64,000 bases of DNA from RYN-122 sp963761655 (GCA_963761655.1 CAVXHI010000008.1:310001-374000); one strand, 5' to 3'; positions 17,609-26,521 are shown, numbered from the stretch's first letter. The notes: generated by a model from the letters alone, not told the origin. Made by a program: numbers and translations.

Positions 17609-18043
17609 ATGTCGCTGACAGGGGAGTACGAGCCGAGCACGCAGCAGTGGGTCCGCGACCAGGTGGAGCTGATCGAGTCCTCCGGGGGCACCGAGGGCAC
17701 GACGCTGCGCGGGCTGCCGGTGGTGCTGCTGACGATGCTGGGGGCGTCGTCGGGCAAGGTCCGCAAGGTCCCGCTGATGCGGGTCGAGCACGAGGGGGCG
17801 TACGCCGCGGTCGCCTCGCAGGGCGGCGCGCCGAAGCACCCGGCCTGGTACCGCAACCTGCTCGAGCACCCCGAGCTGGAGCTGCAGGACGGGCCGGCCA
17901 AGGGCGACTACCGCGCCCGGGAGGTCACCGGCGAGGAGAAGGCGCGGTGGTGGGAGCGGGCCGTCGCGGCCTTCCCCGACTACGCCGACTACCAGGCGAA
18001 GACCGAGCGGGAGATCCCCGTGCTGGTGCTCGAGCCGGTCTGA
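17609..18043 (+). CDS. Nitroreductase/quinone reductase family protein (Ddn-like)
   Basis: A 144-residue split beta-barrel protein of the F420H2-dependent Ddn/FGD-type quinone reductase family. Conserved elements are LLTMLGASSGKVRKVPLM, the ASQGGAPKHPAWYRNLLEHP motif around the F420 site, and ARWWERAVAAFPDYADYQ near the end. The family reduces quinones or nitro compounds using coenzyme F420, and its presence suggests the organism makes F420. ATG start at 17609. Confidence 0.88.
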   Translation: MSLTGEYEPSTQQWVRDQVELIESSGGTEGTTLRGLPVVLLTMLGASSGKVRKVPLMRVEHEGAYAAVASQGGAPKHPAWYRNLLEHPELELQDGPAKGDYRAREVTGEEKARWWERAVAAFPDYADYQAKTEREIPVLVLEPV

Positions 18044-18173
18044 ACGGCCGGGCCTCTCGGGTCCGGGGGAGGCCCAGCCACGAGGGCGTTCGTGCCGGGG
18101 GGCGGTCCGGTTCGATGAGTCCGGGCCGCGGGCGGCGTCTGTCCTGGCAGACCCTCGACCTCCTGGAGCAGCC

Positions 18174-18647
18174 GTGCGCCCGATCGTCCCCAACCTCTGG
18201 TTCGACGCCGACGCCGAGGAGGCCGTCGCCTTCTACCTGTCGGTCTTCCCGGGCTCGGAGGTGCTGAGCACGGCGCGGTACCCGGAGGGCGCCCCCGGGC
18301 CAGCCGGGACCGTCATGAGCATCTCCTTCTCGCTCGGCGGCACCCGCTTCGTGGCCATCAACGGCGGCCCGCAGTTCCCGCAGACCGAGGCGGTGTCGTT
18401 CCAGGTCGACTGCGCGGACCAGGCCGAGGTCGACCGCTACTGGGACGCCCTCGTCGAGGGCGGCGGCACCCACAGCCAGTGCGGCTGGCTGAAGGACCGG
18501 TTCGGGGTGTCCTGGCAGGTCGTCCCGGAGGGCATGGACGCGTTCTTCCGGGACGCCGACCCCGCGCGGGTCCAGCGCGGGATGACGGCGATGCTCGGGA
18601 TGACCAAGCTCGACCTCGCCGCGCTGCAGGCCGCCGCGGACGGCTGA
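18174..18647 (+). CDS. VOC family protein (PhnB/YjdN-like)
   Basis: A 157-residue protein of the glyoxalase/VOC superfamily, PhnB-like subgroup: PIVPNLWFDADAEEAVAFYL, FPGSEVLSTARYPE, the GGTHSQCGWLKDRFGVSWQV strand and the terminal AMLGMTKLDLAALQAA helix. Proteins of this type are often called 3-demethylubiquinone methyltransferase-like, but their activity is unproven. GTG start at 18174. It converges on the TerD cluster. Confidence 0.88.
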   Translation: MRPIVPNLWFDADAEEAVAFYLSVFPGSEVLSTARYPEGAPGPAGTVMSISFSLGGTRFVAINGGPQFPQTEAVSFQVDCADQAEVDRYWDALVEGGGTHSQCGWLKDRFGVSWQVVPEGMDAFFRDADPARVQRGMTAMLGMTKLDLAALQAAADG

Positions 18648-18656
18648 GCCGCGGGC

Positions 18657-18893
18657 CTACAGCACGTCGTACAGCTGCACGTACTCGAGGGCTACCCGGG
18701 CGACCGCGCCGTCCCCGAGCTCGCGCGACCCGGACCGCAGCACGCGCCAGACCTCCTCGGCCTGCCGGACGGCGTCGTCGTGGGCGAGCGACGGTTCGAG
18801 GGCGCAGGCGGCCGAGGCGACCCAGTCGACGTCGAAGGTGCCCGACGGCGGCGCGAACACGCGCTCGCCCTCGCCGTAGGAGGAGCATGTCAC
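18657..18893 (-). CDS. Hypothetical protein in TerD operon (78 aa)
   Basis: Starts at GTG 18893, overlapping the stop of the TerD-domain gene by four bases, so it is translated with it. It begins MTCSSYGEGERVFAPPSGTF and contains two predicted helices (AHDDAVRQAEEVWRVLRSG and GAVARVALEYVQLYDVL). Two cysteines are present. No family was recognised. Its role is probably linked to the ter-type proteins by operon position. Confidence 0.6.
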   Translation of the reverse strand: MTCSSYGEGERVFAPPSGTFDVDWVASAACALEPSLAHDDAVRQAEEVWRVLRSGSRELGDGAVARVALEYVQLYDVL

Positions 18894-20032
18894 AGGAGGG
18901 CGCGGGCGGGCTCGACCATCGCCTTGACCGTCTTGCCCTTGGCCGGCTCGCCGAGGGCGGTCATCTGCCAGGTCGCCCCGGACCGGGCGAGCTTGCACAT
19001 GAGCATCCCGGTCGTCCGCGAGCTGTCGACGAGGTCGAACCGGACGAGCTCGGCGCCCCGGTCGTCGAGCAGCCGGCAGTAGGAGGAGGCGACGTCGGCG
19101 AAGGTCTGGCCGGAGAAGCTGTTCACGGTGAAGACCAGGGCGACGACCGTCGCCGGCACCTCGGACAGGTCGACGGTGATGACCTCGTCGTCGCCGTCCC
19201 CTTTGCCGGTGAGGTTGTCGCCGGAGTGCCGGACGGCCCCCCCGAGCCCCTGCTTGCTCATGAACCAGACCTTGTCGACGTCCTTGCCGGAGGCGTCGAA
19301 GGCGATGACCGAGGCGTCGAGGTCGATGGACCGCCTGCCCTTCGCCGGGTCCCAGCCGAGGCCCATCGACACTCTCGTCAGCGCCGGGGCGCCGGTCTTG
19401 ACCAGCGACACCGTCTGGCGCTTCTCGAGCGACACCCGTCCCTTGTCGAGGTTGATCGGGCCGGTGCTCACGGGAGGAGCCGCTGGCGCCGAGGGAGGGG
19501 GCGCAGCTGGAGCCGGGGTGTCGTCCACGTCGACCCCGAACTCGGTCGCGATGCCGGCCAGACCGTCGTCGTAGCCCTGGCCGACGGCGCGCAGCTTCCA
19601 CTCCGACCCGCGCCGGTACACCTCGGCGCACACCAGCGCCTGCTCGGTGGTGAGACCGGTCAACGGGAAGGTCACGGCATCGGCGCCGGAGGCGTCGAGG
19701 ACGGTGACGACCATCGATCCGGCCTGGCTGAAGGTCGCCGGACCGGACCCGTCGAGCGAGGCGGTGACGACGACCTTCGCGACATCGGAGGGCACCGCGG
19801 CGGTGTCGACCGTGACGGCGTCGACGCCGCGGGGGCCCTGCGCGGACGGCAGGTACCGGACGCCCGGGCCGGCCGGGGCGTTGTAGAAGACGAGGTCGGC
19901 GTCGGAGCGGACCCTGCCGTCCTCGCCGACGAGCAGGGCCGACACGTCGACCGGGCTGGCGCAGGCGACGGACAGCGTCACGACGGGTGTGGGCAGCGGG
20001 CAGTTGGCGCCCCGGGACAGCTCCTGGACCAC
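18890..20032 (-). CDS. Tandem TerD-domain protein
   Basis: A 380-residue protein with two TerD-like domains joined by a Pro/Ala linker (APAAPPPSAPAAPPVS). The N-terminal copy is divergent (FYNAPAGPGVRYLP, VVVTASLDG). The C-terminal copy is canonical, with DLDASVIAFDASGKDVDKVW, HSGDNLTGKGDGDDEVITVD and FTVNSFSGQTFADV, carrying the acidic residues that bind calcium in TerD. Such proteins belong to tellurite/chemical-stress modules whose mechanism is unsettled. The start GTG 20032 is chosen for the strong upstream AGGAGAAGAGG site. It overlaps the 78-residue gene. Confidence 0.88.
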   Translation of the reverse strand: MVQELSRGANCPLPTPVVTLSVACASPVDVSALLVGEDGRVRSDADLVFYNAPAGPGVRYLPSAQGPRGVDAVTVDTAAVPSDVAKVVVTASLDGSGPATFSQAGSMVVTVLDASGADAVTFPLTGLTTEQALVCAEVYRRGSEWKLRAVGQGYDDGLAGIATEFGVDVDDTPAPAAPPPSAPAAPPVSTGPINLDKGRVSLEKRQTVSLVKTGAPALTRVSMGLGWDPAKGRRSIDLDASVIAFDASGKDVDKVWFMSKQGLGGAVRHSGDNLTGKGDGDDEVITVDLSEVPATVVALVFTVNSFSGQTFADVASSYCRLLDDRGAELVRFDLVDSSRTTGMLMCKLARSGATWQMTALGEPAKGKTVKAMVEPARALL

Positions 20033-20073
20033 GGATCGACCTCTTCTCCTGGCGGGGAGCGCAGTCTCCCCTG

Positions 20074-20415
20074 TCAGCGGCACCAGCGGGTGTCGAAGGG
20101 GTCCGGGCGGGCGCAGCCGGTGCAGGTCACGGCCGACGGCGCGGCCTCCAGCCGCTCCAGCGGGAGGACCGCGTCGCAGCGCTCGCAGCGGGTGAAGGTC
20201 CCGGCGTCGAGACGCCCGAGGGCGTGCAGGGCGTCGTCGGCGAGCCCCTGCGCGTGGGTGCGGGCTCCCGAGGCGGCGCAGCCGCTGCTCACCGAGACGG
20301 AGAGGTCCTCGCGCGTGCCGGCGCGGGCGAGCAGGCGGGCCCGGTGCGCGTCCACCCAGGCGGGCGCGTCGACCACCGCGGGGTGGTCGCGGACGATCGC
20401 GGCGGGTGCCTCCAC
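20074..20415 (-). CDS. TraR/DksA-type zinc finger protein
   Basis: A 113-residue protein ending in a C4 zinc finger, CERC and CTGC about 20 residues apart, of TraR/DksA type. Before it is a helical region (HALGRLDAGTFTRCERC) similar to the DksA globular domain, with a shortened or absent coiled-coil tip. Such small actinobacterial relatives may act on RNA polymerase, but the acidic tip residues are not obvious. It is likely transcribed with the TerD gene 41 bases downstream. GTG start at 20415. Confidence 0.75.
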   Translation of the reverse strand: MEAPAAIVRDHPAVVDAPAWVDAHRARLLARAGTREDLSVSVSSGCAASGARTHAQGLADDALHALGRLDAGTFTRCERCDAVLPLERLEAAPSAVTCTGCARPDPFDTRWCR

Positions 20416-20453
20416 GGCGTGCAGTCTGCCCCGCCCGCCCGCAGGATCGACGG

Positions 20454-21677
20454 ATGCCCGTCCTCCCCCCTCCCCCTCCCGGCGACGCCGCCGTCGCGTG
20501 GGTCCGCGAGCACCTGTCCGACCTGTGCTCCGACGCACCGCGGGCCTCGACGACGGTCCGCGGCGGCCAGGCCGCAGCCGACGCCGCCCTCGCGGGCCTC
20601 GACCTCACGGGCTACGCCCGCACGCGCTCCCAGGTCCTGCCGGTCAGCAGGCGCGGTGCCTCGCAGATGTCGCCGTACATCAGGCACGGGCTGCTGACGC
20701 TGCCGCAGGTGTGGCAGGCGGCCGGGTCCGCGCCGCCGCCCGACCGCGACAAGTACCGCGACGAGCTGCTCTGGCAGGAGTACGCCCGGCACGTCTACGC
20801 CCGCCTCGGGGCCGACCTGAAGCGGTCGCTCCGGACCGAGCCGCCCGTCACCAGCGTCGACGTCGACCCGTGGCCGCGGGAGATGGCCTGCATGGACCTG
20901 TGCAGGGACATGCTCGAGGACGAGGGCTGGCTGGTGAACCAGACGCGCATGTGGCTGGCCTCGCAGTGGACCGTCCGCGAGGGCCGCGACTGGCGCGACG
21001 GCGACGACGCCATGTACCGCCACCTGCTCGACGGCTCGCGGGCGGCCAACCGCCTGGGCTGGCAGTGGACCACCGGCGCGGGCTCGGGCAAGCCCTACGG
21101 GTTCAGCCGCTGGCAGGTCGAGAAGCGGGCGCCGGGCCTGTGCCGGGACTGCCCGCTGAACGAGCGGTGCCCGGTGCAGGACTGGCCGAGCGACCAGACG
21201 GGTCCGCGCGTGGAGCCGCCCGCAGGGGTCACCGGCGGCCCCACCGACGGCGGCCCGGCCGAACCCCTCGTGACCGGGGAGCCGACCCGCGTGTGGCTCA
21301 CCGCGGAGTCGCTCGGCAGCGAGGACCCCGCGCTGCTGGCGCACCCCGACCTGCCGCGCGTGTTCGTCTTCGACGCCCCGCTGCTGCGCCGCCTGCAGCT
21401 GTCCGGCAAGCGGCTGGTCTTCCTCGCCCAGGCGCTCGCCGAGCTCGACACCGAGGTCCGGGTCGGCGACCCCGTCGAGGAGCTCGCCGGGACACCGCTG
21501 GCCGTGACGGCCGCGCCGGTGCCGGGCTTCCGGCGTCGGGCGGCAGCGCTCGACGTCGTGGCGCTGCACCCGTTCCCGTGGCTGCGGCGCCCCGGCAGCG
21601 GCTCGCTCCGCTCGTACAGCGCCTGGGTCCGGGCCGACGGCGCGGCGAAGCGGGCACCTGCCACGCTGGGCCGGTGA
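20454..21677 (+). CDS. Photolyase/cryptochrome-like protein with swapped domain order
   Basis: A 407-residue protein. Residues about 20-235 resemble the photolyase FAD-binding domain: YARTRSQVLPVSRRGASQMS, SPYIRHGLLTLPQVW, ELLWQEYARHVY, the NRLGWQWTTGAGSGKPYGF loop. A cysteine cluster follows (CRDCPLNERC). After a Pro/Gly-rich linker, residues about 260-405 look like the alpha/beta antenna domain (TRVWLTAESL, RVFVFDAPLLRRLQLSGKRLVFLAQALAEL) that normally comes first. DNA-repair or light-sensing activity is inferred from family only. ATG start at 20454 follows a CAGGAT -10-like box by six bases. It overlaps the next gene. Confidence 0.7.
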   Translation: MPVLPPPPPGDAAVAWVREHLSDLCSDAPRASTTVRGGQAAADAALAGLDLTGYARTRSQVLPVSRRGASQMSPYIRHGLLTLPQVWQAAGSAPPPDRDKYRDELLWQEYARHVYARLGADLKRSLRTEPPVTSVDVDPWPREMACMDLCRDMLEDEGWLVNQTRMWLASQWTVREGRDWRDGDDAMYRHLLDGSRAANRLGWQWTTGAGSGKPYGFSRWQVEKRAPGLCRDCPLNERCPVQDWPSDQTGPRVEPPAGVTGGPTDGGPAEPLVTGEPTRVWLTAESLGSEDPALLAHPDLPRVFVFDAPLLRRLQLSGKRLVFLAQALAELDTEVRVGDPVEELAGTPLAVTAAPVPGFRRRAAALDVVALHPFPWLRRPGSGSLRSYSAWVRADGAAKRAPATLGR

Positions 21678-22243
21678 CCGACCCGATCTCGCGCTTCCCC
21701 GTGCCCGACGTCCTGGACCTGCCCGAGGACCTGCGGGAGCGGATCCTGCAGGTCCAGGAGAAGACGGGGTTCGTGCCGAACGTCTTCCTCGCCCTGGCGT
21801 ACCGGCCGGAGGAGCTGCGGGCGTTCCTGGCGTACCACGACGCCGTCATGGACCGCGAGGGCGGCCTGACCAAGGCCGAGCGCGAGATGGTCGTCGTCGC
21901 GACCAGCGCCGCCTCGCGCTGCACCTACTGCGTCGTCGCGCACGGCGCGATCCTGCGCATCCGCGCCAAGGACCCGCTGCTCGCCGACCTGGTCGCGATC
22001 GACCACCGGCAGGCGACGCAGCTCGACGAGAAGCAGCACGTGATGCTCGACTACGCCGTCAAGCTGTCCCGCACGCCCGAGCTCGTCGACGACGCCGACC
22101 GGGCCGCGCTCGCCGACGCCGGGTGGGACGACGACGCCGTCTGGGACATCAGCGCGGTCACCGCCTTCTTCGCCCTGTCCAACCGCATGGCGCACGCCGC
22201 GACCATGCGGGCCAACCCCGAGTTCCACACGATGGGCCGCTAG
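21674..22243 (+). CDS. Peroxidase-related CMD/AhpD-family protein
   Basis: A 189-residue carboxymuconolactone-decarboxylase-fold protein. It has the redox pair SRCTYCVVAHG (CxxC followed by a conserved His three residues on, as in AhpD), and the N-terminal PDVLDLPEDLRERILQVQEK segment typical of uncharacterised peroxidase-related enzymes. The pair probably reduces peroxides or thiols. GTG start overlaps the photolyase-like stop by four bases, linking it to light or oxidative stress. The following gene begins at the base after its stop. Confidence 0.87.
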   Translation: MTDPISRFPVPDVLDLPEDLRERILQVQEKTGFVPNVFLALAYRPEELRAFLAYHDAVMDREGGLTKAEREMVVVATSAASRCTYCVVAHGAILRIRAKDPLLADLVAIDHRQATQLDEKQHVMLDYAVKLSRTPELVDDADRAALADAGWDDDAVWDISAVTAFFALSNRMAHAATMRANPEFHTMGR

Positions 22244-23482
22244 ATGACCGAGCAGACGACCGACCGCCTGTACGACCTCGTCCTCTACGGCGCCACCGGC
22301 TTCGTCGGCCGCCTGACCGCCGCCTACCTCGCCGGGGCCGCGCCCTCGACCGCCCGCATCGCCCTCGGCGGCCGGTCGAAGGAGCGCCTCGAGGCGGTCC
22401 GGGCGACCCTCCCCGAGAGCGCCCGCGACTGGCCGCTCGTCGTCGTCGACGCCACGGACGACGAGGCCGTGGGCGCGATGACGGCGTCGACGACCGCGGT
22501 CGCCACCACGGTCGGGCCGTACGCGAAGTTCGGCCTCCCGCTCGTGCGCGCCTGCGCCCGCACCGGCACGCACTACGCCGACCTCACCGGCGAGGTGCTG
22601 TTCGTCCGCGACAGCATCGACGCCACCCACGACGACGCCGTGGCCAGCGGTGCGCGGATCGTCCACGCCTGCGGCTTCGACTCGATCCCGTCCGACCTCT
22701 CGGTCCTGCTGGCCGCCGAGCAGGCCGAGGCCGACGGCGAGGGGGAGCTGGCCGAGACCGTGCTCTGCCTGGTGTCCAGCCGGGGCGGTGTCAGCGGCGG
22801 GACGATCGACTCGCTGCGCACCCAGGTCGACGTCGTCAAGGCCGACAGCGCCAAGCGGAAGCTGACGGCCGACCCCTACACGCTGAGCCCGGACCGGTCG
22901 CTCGAGCCCGACCACGGCCGGGAGAGCGACCTGTTCCTCACCCGCCGCGAGGAGCTGCTCGACGGCAGGTGGGTGGCGCCGTTCGTCATGGCGCCGTTCA
23001 ACACGCGGATCGTCCGGCGCAGCAACGCCGTCTCCGGCTACCGCTACGGCAGGGCGTTCCGCTACAGCGAGGTCATGGGCGTCGGCGGCAGCCCGGCCGC
23101 ACCCGTGCTCGCGTCCGCGGTCGCCCTCGGGGCCGGAGGCGTGGCGGCCGGGCTCGCCGTGCCGCCGGTCCGCTGGCTGCTCGACCGGGTGCTGCCCGCG
23201 CCGGGCGAGGGTCCGTCGCAGGAGACCCGCGACAAGGGCCACTTCCACGTCGAGACCACGGCGGTCACCACCACGGGCGCCCGCTACCGCAGCACGGTGA
23301 AGGCGAAGGGCGACCCCGGCTACGCCGCCACCGCCGTGATGCTCGGCGAGGCCGGTCTGGCGCTGGCGCTCGACGAGCTCCCCGGGGGCGGCGGCGTCCT
23401 CACCCCCGCGACGGCGATCGGCACCCGCCTCGCCGACCGCCTGCGCGACGCCGGGTTCACCCTCGACGTGCAGCGGCTTGAC
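22244..23482 (+). CDS. Saccharopine-dehydrogenase-like / trans-acting enoyl reductase family protein
   Basis: About 413 residues. It has a Rossmann N-terminus (YDLVLYGATGFVGRLTAAYL), LALGGRSKERLEAV-type second strand, TVGPYAKFGLPLVRAC, HYADLTGE, HACGFDSIPSDL, and a glycine/alanine-rich membrane-like helix near 285-310, as in mycobacterial trans-acting enoyl reductases (Rv2449c type). In mycobacteria these reduce polyketide enoyl groups in glycolipid synthesis; here the substrate is unknown. The family-like sequence ends at about 23482 (GFTLDVQRLD). No in-frame stop follows, and the frame stays open across the HTH gene into the helicase frame, so the natural stop seems lost. The end coordinate is therefore an estimate. 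Confidence 0.75.
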
Positions 23483-23492
23483 GCTGGTACGA

Positions 23493-23504
23493 TAGGATCA
23501 TCTT
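23493..23504 (+). promoter_or_regulatory. Likely leaderless promoter -10 box of the HTH gene
   Basis: TAGGAT at 23493-23498 is followed by six bases and then the GTG start at 23505, which has no ribosome site. The spacing puts the transcription start at or next to the start codon. No good -35 at normal spacing was found; a TTGACG at 23478 is too close. Confidence 0.5.
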
Positions 23505-23882
23505 GTGGCAGACCTCGAGCGACACAAGCGACTGACAGCAGCCGACCGCGACGCCCTCGGCGCGAAGCTGGAGAAGGCCTACGCGGCCGGACGCAGCCTC
23601 GCCGAGCTCGGCGAGGAGCACGGCACGAGCGCCGGCCGGGTCCGGCTGATCCTGCTCGAGCGCGGCGTGACGCTGCGCTCCCGGGGCGGGGCCGTCCGCA
23701 AGCCCGACCCGGCGCGCGGCGAGCGGGCCACGGTCCTCGCCAAGGAGTACGCCGACGGCGCCTCCCTGCAGGAGCTGGCCGCCAAGCACGGCGTCAGCGC
23801 CACGACCGCCCGCTCGCTGGTCCAGGCCGGTGGCGGCACGCTGCGCGCTCGCGGCGGACGCCGGGCCACGGCCAAGAGCTAG
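23505..23882 (+). CDS. Double helix-turn-helix DNA-binding protein
   Basis: A 125-residue protein made of two similar HTH units. The first is AYAAGRSLAELGEEHGTSAGRVRLILLERGVTLR with a RSRGG tail; the second is EYADGASLQELAAKHGVSATTARSLVQAGGGTLR with RARGG. Both repeat the pattern helix-helix-basic RxRGG, and a lysine/arginine-rich C-terminus follows. The layout resembles small actinobacterial HTH proteins that usually have one such unit. The targets are unknown. It probably has its own leaderless promoter and is followed by a strong hairpin. Confidence 0.75.
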   Translation: MADLERHKRLTAADRDALGAKLEKAYAAGRSLAELGEEHGTSAGRVRLILLERGVTLRSRGGAVRKPDPARGERATVLAKEYADGASLQELAAKHGVSATTARSLVQAGGGTLRARGGRRATAKS

Positions 23883-23897
23883 GCACCACCCCCGCCC

Positions 23898-23947
23898 CGT
23901 CGGGCTGCGACCCTCCGAGCACGTCCGGACCGGGTCGCAGCCCGACG
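23898..23947 (+). terminator. Hairpin terminator after the HTH gene
   Basis: A perfect 16-base stem (CGTCGGGCTGCGACCC at 23898-23913 with its complement at 23932-23947) and an 18-base loop. It lies 16 bases after the HTH stop, with no T tract, as is common in high-GC actinobacteria. Confidence 0.75.
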
Positions 23948-24001
23948 CTCGTCACACCCCGGGCCCTCGCTCCCCGCGCCGGCGTCCGCGAGACTGGGTC
24001 C

Positions 24002-25679
24002 ATGTCCGACCCCGCTCCGCTGCCCTCGAGCTTCGCCGACCTGGACCTGCGCCCCGAACTGCTCGCCGCGCTGACGTCCCTCGGGTACGAGGAGCCCTCG
24101 CCGATCCAGCGCGAGGCGATCCCGCCGATGCTCGCCGGCCGTGACGTCCTCGGGCAGGCCGCGACCGGCACGGGCAAGACGGCGGCGTTCGCGCTGCCGC
24201 TGCTGCAGAAGCTCCGGCCCGGCGGCACCTCCCCGCGCGCCCTGGTGCTCGCGCCCACCCGCGAGCTCGCCATGCAGGTGTCCGAGGCGGTGCACCGCTA
24301 CGGCCGCGACCTCGGCGCCCGGGTGCTCCCCGTGTACGGCGGCCAGCCGATCGGCCGGCAGATCAAGGTGCTCGAGCGCGGGGTCGACGTCGTCGTCGCC
24401 ACCCCGGGCCGGGCCAAGGACCTCATCGAGCGGGGCAGCCTCAAGCTCGACCAGGTCGAGACCGTGGTGCTGGACGAGGCCGACGAGATGCTCGACATGG
24501 GCTTCGCCGAGGACCTCGAGGCCATCCTGTCGGCCGCGCCCGCCCAGCGGCAGACGGTGCTGTTCAGCGCCACGATGCCCAGCAAGGTCAACCACATGGT
24601 GCGCAAGCACCTGAACGACCCCGTGCGCGTGCAGATCGCCCGGGAGACCGCCCCCGCGGGCGAGGCGCCGAAGGTCCGGCAGACGGCGTACGTCGTCGCC
24701 CGGCCCTACAAGGCGGCGGCCCTCGGGCGGGTGCTCGACATCGAGGCGCCGGTCGCGACGATCGTGTTCTGCCGCACCCGCGAGGACGTCGACGGCCTCA
24801 CCGAGACCCTCAACGGCCGCGGCTACCGCGCGGAGGCCCTGCACGGCGGGCTCTCCCAGGAGCAGCGCGACCGGGTCATGGGGCGCCTGCGCAGCGGTAC
24901 TGCGGAGCTGCTGGTCGCCACCGACGTCGCCGCCCGCGGGCTCGACCTGGACCAGCTGACCCACGTCGTGAACTTCGACGTGCCGAACGCCCCGGAGTCC
25001 TACGTCCACCGGATCGGCCGGGTGGGCCGGGCCGGACGCGAGGGCGTCGCCGTCACGCTGGCCGAGCCGCGCGAGCGCCGGATGCTGCAGACCATCGAGC
25101 GGGTCACGGGGCAGAGGATCGCCGTCGAGCGGGTCCCCACCGTCGAGGACCTCCGCAGCAAGCGGCTCGAGCAGACCGCCCAGCAGCTGCGGGAGCGGCT
25201 GTCCGAGGGCGGGCTCGAGGCGGTCGAGGGCGTCGTCGACGACCTGTGCGCCGAGCACGGGCTGCGCGAGATCGCCCTGGCCGCGGTCGCGCCTGCTGCA
25301 CGCCGCGAGCGGCCCGGCCGACGAGTCCGAGATCCCCGACGCGCCCCGCGGAGCGCCGTCCTCGTCGACACCGCCGGGCGACCGGCGTCCCGAGAGCCGG
25401 GGCAGGACGGCGTCGGGCGTGCACCGGGTGACCGGCGAGCCCATGGCGAAGCTGTTCATCGGCATCGGGCGCAACGCCGGGATGCGCCCGCAGGACGTCG
25501 TGGGGGCGGTCGCGGGGGAGACCCGGCTGACCGGCAAGGACGTCGGGGTCATCGAGATCCTCGAGCGGTTCACCCTCGTGGAGGTGCCCGAGGCGGCCGC
25601 CGACGAGGTCGTCGCTGCCCTGCGCGGCACCATGATCCGCGGCGGCACCCCGACGGTCCGCCGGGACGGGAAGCGCTAG
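24002..25679 (+). pseudogene. DEAD-box RNA helicase, frameshifted before RNA-binding domain
   Basis: From ATG 24002 the DEAD helicase core is complete: Q motif (GYEEPSPIQREAIP), motif I ATGTGKT, Ia PTRELAMQ, Ib TPGR, II DEAD, III SAT, then the second RecA domain with TDVAARGLD and HRIGRVGRAG. At about 25290 an extra base shifts the frame. The C-terminal part (LLHAASGPADESEIPD, a disordered linker, then the DbpA-type RNA-binding domain KLFIGIGRNAGMRPQDVVGA ending at 25679) is in another frame. The intact protein would be a CsdA/DeaD-type cold or ribosome-biogenesis helicase of about 558 residues. A sequencing error is possible. Confidence 0.8.
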
Positions 25680-26068
25680 GCGGGCGGAGCGTCGAAGCGG
25701 GCCCAGACCGTCTTGCCGTCGGGCTCGACGCGCACCCCGGTCTCGTCCGCGCAGGCCTGCACGAGGAACAGCCCGCGGCCGGACTCCGCGTCGTCGTCCG
25801 GCAGCGCCCCGAGGTGCTCGTGGGCCGGGGCGGCGTCGTGCACCCCGACCGCCAGACCGTGCCCGCAGCGCCGCAGGGACAGGCGGAGCGGCGCGCGGCC
25901 GTAGCGGACGGCGTTGGTGACGAGCTCGCTCACGGTCAGCAGCACCGGGTCGAGCAGCCCGGTCAGGCGCCAGCGGGCCAGCGACCGCGAGGTGGCCGAA
26001 CGGGCCGCCGCCGGTGCCGCGGGGTCGCAGGGGAGCTCGACGCTGACCCGCTCCTGTTCGACGACCAC
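25676..26068 (-). CDS. RsbW-like ATP-binding protein (HATPase_c_2)
   Basis: A 130-residue GHKL ATPase-fold protein with N box LLTVSELVTNAVRYG and G1/G2-like motifs (GVHDAAPAH, ESGRGLFLVQACAD). This is the stand-alone anti-sigma-factor/serine kinase form that is common in actinobacteria. The partner sigma or anti-anti-sigma factor is not encoded nearby. ATG start at 26068. It converges on the helicase gene with a 4-base overlap of stops. Confidence 0.87.
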   Translation of the reverse strand: MVVEQERVSVELPCDPAAPAAARSATSRSLARWRLTGLLDPVLLTVSELVTNAVRYGRAPLRLSLRRCGHGLAVGVHDAAPAHEHLGALPDDDAESGRGLFLVQACADETGVRVEPDGKTVWARFDAPPA

Positions 26069-26128
26069 GACTCCGGTGTACCCAGCCAGCCGAAGATCAC
26101 CAGCCCTCGTCGCCCGACTGCGGGACGC

Positions 26129-26368
26129 CTACCTGCGGGCGTCGTGCCTCGCCCGGTACCAGCGGACGCCGCTCGCGACGGTCACGCCGACGAAGCCGCC
26201 GACACCGCCGATCGCGGCCGTCCTGCCCGTCACGAGCACGAAGCCCAGGACGACGAGGACGCCCGCCACCCCGAGCAGGAACGTCGCCCGGTACGTGGTC
26301 GGCGGCGCGGTCCTCGGCGGGCCGAGCACTCTGTCGTCCAGCCGCCGCAGAGCGTCGCCCAGCCTCAT
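26129..26368 (-). CDS. Small membrane protein (79 aa)
   Basis: Starts at ATG 26368 with MRLGDALRRLDDRVLGPP. Two adjacent hydrophobic segments (about 28-44 and 49-64, YRATFLLGVAGVLVVLGFVL and AAIGGVGGFVGVTVASGVRW) are followed by a basic tail (YRARHDARR). No family was recognised. It lies 60 bases upstream of the RsbW-like gene on the same strand and may share its transcript. Confidence 0.65.
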   Translation of the reverse strand: MRLGDALRRLDDRVLGPPRTAPPTTYRATFLLGVAGVLVVLGFVLVTGRTAAIGGVGGFVGVTVASGVRWYRARHDARR

Positions 26369-26521
26369 GGTCAGACGGTAGTGCCGGCGGCGCGTCCTCG
26401 GGCGCGGACGGGTCTGCGCGCTGCGGCGTCCTGAGTCCGCTGCTGCACGGTGGAGGGACGCGACCACGTGAGTCGCCCGACCCGGGGCGGCCCCGGTGCT
26501 GCTGAGGCCGCTCGGTCGACA

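Noticed and set aside
23478..23498. TTGACG at 23478 as -35 for the HTH gene
   Set aside because: Only nine bases separate it from the -10 box, too short for a normal promoter.
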